From: an uncultured Chlorobiales bacterium
GTDB taxonomy: Bacteria > Bacteroidota > Chlorobiia > Chlorobiales > Chlorobiaceae
NCBI GenBank assembly: GCA_903901395.1
Contig: CAIUQW010000207.1
Location: 1-10,140, forward strand
Reading direction: 5' to 3'
Length of the DNA stretch: 10,140 nt
The notes under the pieces are model-generated. The model worked only from the letters and a program-made list of their open reading frames with translations. It ran no database searches and was not told where the DNA came from. The position numbers and the translations under genes were made by a program. This document shows, one piece after another, positions 6,625 through 10,140 of the stretch (its first letter is position 1; the number at the start of each line of letters is the position of its first letter).

Positions 6625-6628
6625 GGAA
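6623..6628 (+). promoter_or_regulatory. Shine-Dalgarno for the biotin-carrier GTG start
   Basis: AAGGAA lies eight bases before the GTG at 6637 and overlaps the TAA stop of the upstream small gene. It supports the GTG start and suggests translational coupling. Confidence 0.65.
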
Positions 6629-6636
6629 CCAAAGTC

Positions 6637-7035
6637 GTGCAGTTAAGTCTGACTATAGATGGAAAAAAATATGTGGTGGATGTCGAGGTAATCGAGGGCG
6701 AGGAGGCGCGTATGCCAACCTCGTTCCCGCAGCCGGTTTCGACCATCCAGTCAAGGAATCCCGAGCCCCCGCAAGCCGCCCGCCCGCAACCGTCAAAGCC
6801 CGTGGCGGACAACCTTCCGGATGAAAAAGTCTGCCGCAGCCCGATTGCCGGAATCGTCAGCCGCGTCAACGTACAGGTAGGCCAGAAGTTACAGCCACAT
6901 GACCTGCTCGTGGTGCTCGAAGCGATGAAGATGGAAACCAACATCACCGCCCACGCCGCCGGAACGGTCAAAGCAATCATGACCACGCCGGGAGAAGCCG
7001 TAAAAAGCGGTCAGGCGCTGATCGAATTCGAATAG
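6637..7035 (+). CDS. Biotin carboxyl carrier protein, transcarboxylase 1.3S-like
   Basis: This 132-residue protein carries biotin and shuttles the carboxyl group between the 12S-like and 5S-like subunits. The N-terminus (QLSLTIDGKKYVVDVEV, residues 2-18) matches the short beta segment that anchors the 1.3S subunit to the complex. A Pro/Ala-rich flexible linker follows (about 27-61). The biotinyl domain starts near SPIAGIVSRVNVQVGQKL (68-85) and ends at the C-terminus. The biotin acceptor is K98 in EAMKM, 34 residues from the end, as is canonical. Length is close to Propionibacterium 1.3S (about 123). Translation starts at GTG (6637), chosen because it gives the conserved N-terminus and is preceded by AAGGAA at good spacing. 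Biotinylation would need BirA encoded elsewhere. It is the last gene of the operon, followed within 15 bases by a GC-rich hairpin. Confidence 0.92.
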   Translation: MQLSLTIDGKKYVVDVEVIEGEEARMPTSFPQPVSTIQSRNPEPPQAARPQPSKPVADNLPDEKVCRSPIAGIVSRVNVQVGQKLQPHDLLVVLEAMKMETNITAHAAGTVKAIMTTPGEAVKSGQALIEFE

Positions 7036-7047
7036 GGATAAACGATA

Positions 7048-7076
7048 AGCCCCGGCGAGGATGGAGCGCCGGGGCT
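7048..7076 (+). terminator. Hairpin terminator of the transcarboxylase operon
   Basis: AGCCCCGGCG (7048-7057) pairs perfectly with CGCCGGGGCT (7067-7076) around a 9-base loop, starting 12 bases after the last stop codon. The following DNA is AT-rich (GAAATTATA) but is not a clean T-run, so it may terminate or mainly stabilise the mRNA 3' end. Confidence 0.72.
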
Positions 7077-7240
7077 GAAATTATACCATCAATATGATGT
7101 AGGGATGTTTTCGCGATAACAACAGAATCAGGCGGATTGTTTGACTGGGTGGTAACACTTCAACACGGCGATGCTCATTGTAGAAGAGACGATATCACTG
7201 TACCCTGTTTTCAGGCAAGTTCCACCTAAAACCGCTGAAC

Positions 7241-7267
7241 AAAAACCGGGGCATCACTATATCCCCG
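7241..7267 (-). terminator. Intrinsic terminator of the superinfection-immunity-like gene
   Basis: On the minus strand CGGGG (7263-7267) pairs with CCCCG (7247-7251) around an 11-base loop, followed directly by GTTTTT. It lies about 45 bases past the stop codon of the minus-strand gene ending at 7313, the expected place and polarity. Confidence 0.62.
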
Positions 7268-7312
7268 ATTCTTCAGACAATCGTCGGCCCTGCTGACTAG
7301 CCTGACTGAGCC

Positions 7313-7630
7313 TCATTCGTACGTATCCTGCTCGGATGTGGTATTTCCTTTTGAAGCCGGAGGTTGTGGATTGTCATGGCCGGGCCAGGAGAGTGACCAG
7401 ACAAACGCGATAACCCACCCGATTCCCGTCAAACCAAGTAACATATTCAGCGCGATGATCGCAGGCAAACTCCGGTGCTTTCGCACCCAGGCAATCATGG
7501 AGGGTACAAAATAAAAAGCACAGAAAAATACATAGATCAAAATTGGCAGTATTGGAGAGGATGATGACCAGGCCCAGGTGCGTATGATTTCTTGTTCCAT
7601 AATGTCAAGGATTTGTGTTTCTGAAAGCAT
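7313..7630 (-). CDS. Superinfection-immunity-family small membrane protein
   Basis: The 105-residue protein has two predicted membrane helices (about residues 27-49 and 57-79) with a short basic loop RKHRS (50-54) between them and a polar tail of about 25 residues. The layout FVPSMIAWVRKHR (41-53), then ALNMLLGLTGIGWVIAFVWSL (60-80), with the G-x-T-x-x-G-W motif, matches the superinfection immunity (T4 Imm-like) domain. The phage member blocks DNA entry of related phages at the membrane. Bacterial chromosomal members are common and mostly uncharacterised, so phage exclusion here is not shown. An upstream ATG would give 151 residues, but AAAGGAG at 7636-7642, five bases before the ATG at 7628-7630, and the family layout favour the shorter protein. 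It is alone on its strand, with its own terminator, and near a dispersed repeat, which fits accessory origin. Confidence 0.78.
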   Translation of the reverse strand: MLSETQILDIMEQEIIRTWAWSSSSPILPILIYVFFCAFYFVPSMIAWVRKHRSLPAIIALNMLLGLTGIGWVIAFVWSLSWPGHDNPQPPASKGNTTSEQDTYE

Positions 7631-7791
7631 CTCTTCTCCTTTGACGCCGTGTTTGCCGTTTTTCTTCGCTGCTCGCGGCAAAATTTTGTCGACTACGATA
7701 AAGCTACTGTTCACCCTCTTCCATAAGAATGCATAAAAAAGCTTATTAATGTGGCCACAATGAACCACAAAAGACTTGTGATCAAGAGTTT

Positions 7792-7884
7792 GTGCTAAAG
7801 CCCTTATTTATATTGTTTTATTCATATCCCCCGGACTAAAGTCCGGGGCAATTGTTTAAGATTTTTAATGGCTGAAGTAATAAT
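7792..7884. repeat. Dispersed two-hairpin repeat, copy 2
   Basis: It begins GTGCTAAAGCCC, has an AT-rich spacer, then a 9-bp stem CCCCGGACT (7829-7837) / AGTCCGGGG (7840-7848), then a tail TTTAAGATTTTTAATGGCTGAAGTAATAAT in two adjoining pieces. The order, spacing and tail match copy 1 at 2618-2709. The second hairpin is intact here and slightly decayed in copy 1. Confidence 0.82.
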
Positions 7885-8161
7885 AACAACTTCATTGATT
7901 GACCCGGTCATCAGGAAGGCTCTTTGAGGGCATGACAAGTCTTTCCAGCGAGAAAAGAATTTCACTCACCATAATGTGCGCATGAACGTGGCCAAAACCA
8001 TTCTCTCAATCAGGCAGTGAGCATAAGGGCAGAGCGGCCATACTGCTCGCAGTAAATTCACCGCTGCATAGTAGCGCTTTGTTTAGATTAATTGTGCAGT
8101 ATCGGGCTGGATGCAGGTGGCCTGCCGTGACAGGGTAACGTCAGACCGGCTACATCCCCAT

Positions 8162-8209
8162 AAAACGCAAAACGCCCCGTTCGTACTGACACGGGGCTTC
8201 TTGCGTTTT
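8162..8209 (-). terminator. Two-tier hairpin terminator of dnaK
   Basis: Outer arms AAAACGCAA (8162-8170) and TTGCGTTTT (8201-8209) pair, as do inner arms GCCCCGT (8174-8180) and ACGGGGC (8191-8197), with a 10-base loop. On the minus strand the inner stem is followed by GTTTTGCGTTTTA. It sits 16 bases beyond the dnaK stop codon. The symmetric arms with T-runs could work in both directions. Confidence 0.8.
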
Positions 8210-8224
8210 GTTTTGCGGTGGCGC

Positions 8225-10138
8225 TTACTTGTCGTCGCCGTCGATCACTTCGTATTCGGCGTTGACCGCTCCGTCGCCGCCCTTGCTGGCTCCGGCGTGG
8301 CCGTTGGTTTCGGACTGCGGGCCGGGCTGGGGTTCACCGCCGGGCTGGCCGTAGAGATTCGAGGCTGCGTCGCTCCAGACCTTGCTCAGCTCGTCCATTG
8401 CCGGTTTGATCGCGTCCGCGCTGCCGCTCTTGTGCGCCTCTTTGAGCTTTTCGAGAGCGCTCTCGATGGCTGCTTTCTTGTCCGCCGGAAGCTTGTCGCC
8501 AAGCTCCGAGAGCTGCTTTTCGGTGCTGAAGATCAACGAGTCGGCGGAGTTCTTCAGGTCGATCTCCTCCTTGCGCTTCTGGTCTTCTGCGGCGTGAGCC
8601 TTCGCGTCCTGCTTCATCTTCTCGACCTCGGCGTCGGTCAGCTTGCCGCTCGCCTCGATCTTGATGCTCTGCTCCTTGCCGGTCGCCTTGTCCTTGGCCG
8701 ACACGTTCAGGATGCCGTTGGCGTCGATGTCGAAGGTCACCTCGATCTGCGGAACACCGCGCGGCGCGGGCGGAATGTCGCCGAGGTGGAACCTGCCGAG
8801 AGTCTTGTTGTCGCTGGCCATCGGGCGCTCGCCCTGCAATACGTGCACTTCGACCGAAGTCTGGCTGTCCGCGGCGGTCGAGAAAACCTCCTGCTTGCGG
8901 GTCGGGATCGTAGAATTGGCCTCGATCAGCCTGGTCATCACGCCGCCGAGGGTCTCGATGCCGAGCGACAGCGGAGTGACGTCGAGCAGCAGCACATCGG
9001 TGACGTCGCCCTTGAGCACGCCGCCCTGAATCGCCGCGCCGATGGCGACCACCTCGTCAGGGTTGACGCTCTTGTTCGGCTCCTTGCCGAAGAAATCCTT
9101 CACGAGCGTCTGCACCTTCGGGATGCGGGTCGAACCGCCGACCAGCACCACCTCGTCGATCTCCTTCATGTCGAGCTTGGAGTTCTTCACGGCGCGACGG
9201 CACGGTTCGAGCAGCTTGTCGAACAGGTCGGCGCACATCGCCTCGAACTTCGCGCGGGTCAGGTTGATCACCAGGTGCTTCGGGCCTTCCTGGGTCGCCG
9301 TGATGAAGGGGAGGTTGATCTCCGTGTCGGTGCGCGACGACAGCTCCACCTTCGCTTTTTCAGCCGCCTCTTTCAGGCGCTGCAATGCGATGGCGTCCTT
9401 GCGCAGGTCGATGCCCTCCTGCTTTTTGAACTCATCGGCCAGGTAGTCGATCACCTTCTGGTCGAAGTCATCGCCGCCGAGGTGAGTGTCGCCGTCGGTC
9501 GATTTGACCTCAAAGACGCCGTCGCCGAGTTCGAGAATCGAAATATCGAAAGTACCGCCACCAAGATCGAAGACAGCCACTTTCTCGTTGTGCTGCTTCT
9601 TGTCGAGACCATACGCGAGCGCCGCGGCAGTTGGCTCGTTGATGATGCGCTGGACTTCAAGGCCCGCGATACGACCAGCGTCCTTGGTGGCCTGGCGCTG
9701 CGCGTCATTGAAGTAGGCCGGGACGGTGATAACCGCTTCGGTCACCTTCTCGCCGAGGAAATCTTCAGCCGTCTGCTTCATCTTCTGAAGGATCATGGCC
9801 GAAATCTCCTGGGGAGAGTAGCTCTTGTCGCCGATTTTCACTTTGGCGTCGCCAGCTTCGTTGACCACGTCATACGAAGCGAGCTTCTTCTCGTTCGGCA
9901 CCTCGTCGTACTTGCGGCCCATGAAGCGCTTGATCGAGAAGATGGTGTTTTTCGGATTGGTCACAGCCTGGCGTTTTGCCGCCTGGCCGACGAGCCTTTC
10001 GCCCGTTTTGGTGAAGGCGACCATCGACGGAGTCGTGCGGTTGCCCTCAGAGTTTTCTATGACCGTCGGCTGGGTGCCCTGCATGACCGAGACGCAGGAG
10101 TTCGTGGTGCCGAGGTCGATTCCGATAATTTTGCCCAT
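8225..10138 (-). CDS. dnaK: Hsp70 chaperone DnaK, complete
   Basis: DnaK is the ATP-driven cytoplasmic Hsp70 that folds and protects proteins with DnaJ and GrpE. The 637-residue protein has every landmark: [15 protein letters not shown] (4-18) and [14 protein letters not shown] (187-200), which bind ATP phosphates, with T196 matching E. coli T199; catalytic K70; [19 protein letters not shown] (137-155); [12 protein letters not shown] (166-177); and [12 protein letters not shown] (331-342). The interdomain linker DVLLLDV is at 381-387, followed by the substrate-binding domain (TPLSLGIET onward), the helical lid and a Gly/Pro-rich tail ending [10 protein letters not shown], the usual DnaK C-terminus. 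The extra segment near residues 76-100 is the insert seen in Gram-negative DnaKs. The start codon is almost at the window edge, so promoter, heat-shock control and any upstream grpE cannot be seen. No dnaJ follows on the 3' side, where a strong terminator closes the transcript. Confidence 0.98.
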   Translation of the reverse strand: MGKIIGIDLGTTNSCVSVMQGTQPTVIENSEGNRTTPSMVAFTKTGERLVGQAAKRQAVTNPKNTIFSIKRFMGRKYDEVPNEKKLASYDVVNEAGDAKVKIGDKSYSPQEISAMILQKMKQTAEDFLGEKVTEAVITVPAYFNDAQRQATKDAGRIAGLEVQRIINEPTAAALAYGLDKKQHNEKVAVFDLGGGTFDISILELGDGVFEVKSTDGDTHLGGDDFDQKVIDYLADEFKKQEGIDLRKDAIALQRLKEAAEKAKVELSSRTDTEINLPFITATQEGPKHLVINLTRAKFEAMCADLFDKLLEPCRRAVKNSKLDMKEIDEVVLVGGSTRIPKVQTLVKDFFGKEPNKSVNPDEVVAIGAAIQGGVLKGDVTDVLLLDVTPLSLGIETLGGVMTRLIEANSTIPTRKQEVFSTAADSQTSVEVHVLQGERPMASDNKTLGRFHLGDIPPAPRGVPQIEVTFDIDANGILNVSAKDKATGKEQSIKIEASGKLTDAEVEKMKQDAKAHAAEDQKRKEEIDLKNSADSLIFSTEKQLSELGDKLPADKKAAIESALEKLKEAHKSGSADAIKPAMDELSKVWSDAASNLYGQPGGEPQPGPQSETNGHAGASKGGDGAVNAEYEVIDGDDK

Positions 10139-10140
10139 GA

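Larger units (their letters stand above)
7631..8224. other. 0.6-kb non-coding gap between the superinfection-immunity gene and dnaK
   Basis: This gap contains the second copy of the dispersed repeat (7792-7884) and the dnaK terminator (8162-8209). The left part should contain the promoter of the superinfection-immunity-like gene; I cannot place it. Between about 7890 and 8160 only short open frames exist, none recognisable. Confidence 0.6.

Noticed and set aside
7631..7768. A longer 151-residue start for the superinfection-immunity-like gene
   Set aside because: The extra 46 residues do not fit the family, and a good Shine-Dalgarno (7636-7642) precedes the internal ATG at 7628-7630.
7892..8005. 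A 37-codon minus-strand open stretch containing GHVHAHIMVSEILFSLERL
   Set aside because: The stretch looks protein-like and could be a gene fragment, but it has no clear start, ribosome site or family match, so I cannot support a call.
1..10140. CRISPR array, tRNA or rRNA genes
   Set aside because: I saw no regularly spaced repeat array, no recognisable tRNA cloverleaf and no rRNA sequence on either strand.

Overview
The window looks like chromosomal DNA of a green sulfur bacterium (Chlorobiota, Chlorobium/Chlorobaculum type). This placement is an inference from overall protein character: a Gram-negative-type DnaK, a biotin-dependent transcarboxylase operon, and GC-rich core genes separated by more AT-rich accessory DNA. 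No marker such as rRNA is present to prove it.

Layout from left to right. (1) 1-422, minus: a secreted cyclophilin-type peptidyl-prolyl isomerase that runs off the left edge. (2) 423-1419: a gene-poor, decayed stretch. It holds a possible scrap of an AAA-type ATPase C-terminus, then a HEPN-like HI0074-family gene broken by a frameshift and a stop codon, overlapping an apparently intact MNT-type nucleotidyltransferase. This resembles a HEPN/MNT two-gene module in which only the MNT partner survives. (3) 1549-2385, minus: a 278-residue protein with a C-terminal nucleoside-2-deoxyribosyltransferase/TIR-like domain, the best candidate in the window for an undescribed effector. (4) 2386-3306: a 0.9 kb non-coding, AT-richer gap carrying one copy of a roughly 92-bp two-hairpin dispersed repeat. 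(5) 3307-7035, plus: a tight four-gene operon encoding a transcarboxylase-like enzyme (5S-like, 12S-like, a tiny MmdE-like subunit and the 1.3S-like biotin carrier), closed by a strong hairpin. (6) 7313-7630, minus: a small two-helix membrane protein of the superinfection-immunity family, with its own terminator. (7) 7631-8224: non-coding DNA with the second copy of the dispersed repeat and the dnaK terminator. (8) 8225-10138, minus: complete dnaK.

The four operon genes plausibly form one soluble complex. The 12S-like subunit would take a carboxyl group from methylmalonyl-CoA (or return it to propionyl-CoA). The biotin carrier would shuttle it to the 5S-like subunit, which interconverts pyruvate and oxaloacetate. 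Neither a biotin carboxylase nor a membrane decarboxylase subunit is encoded in the window, which favours transcarboxylase over an ATP-driven carboxylase or a sodium pump. The accessory genes on either side (broken HEPN/MNT pair, TIR/NDT-like protein, superinfection-immunity protein, dispersed repeats) suggest insertion points for defence-type and mobile DNA between housekeeping genes.
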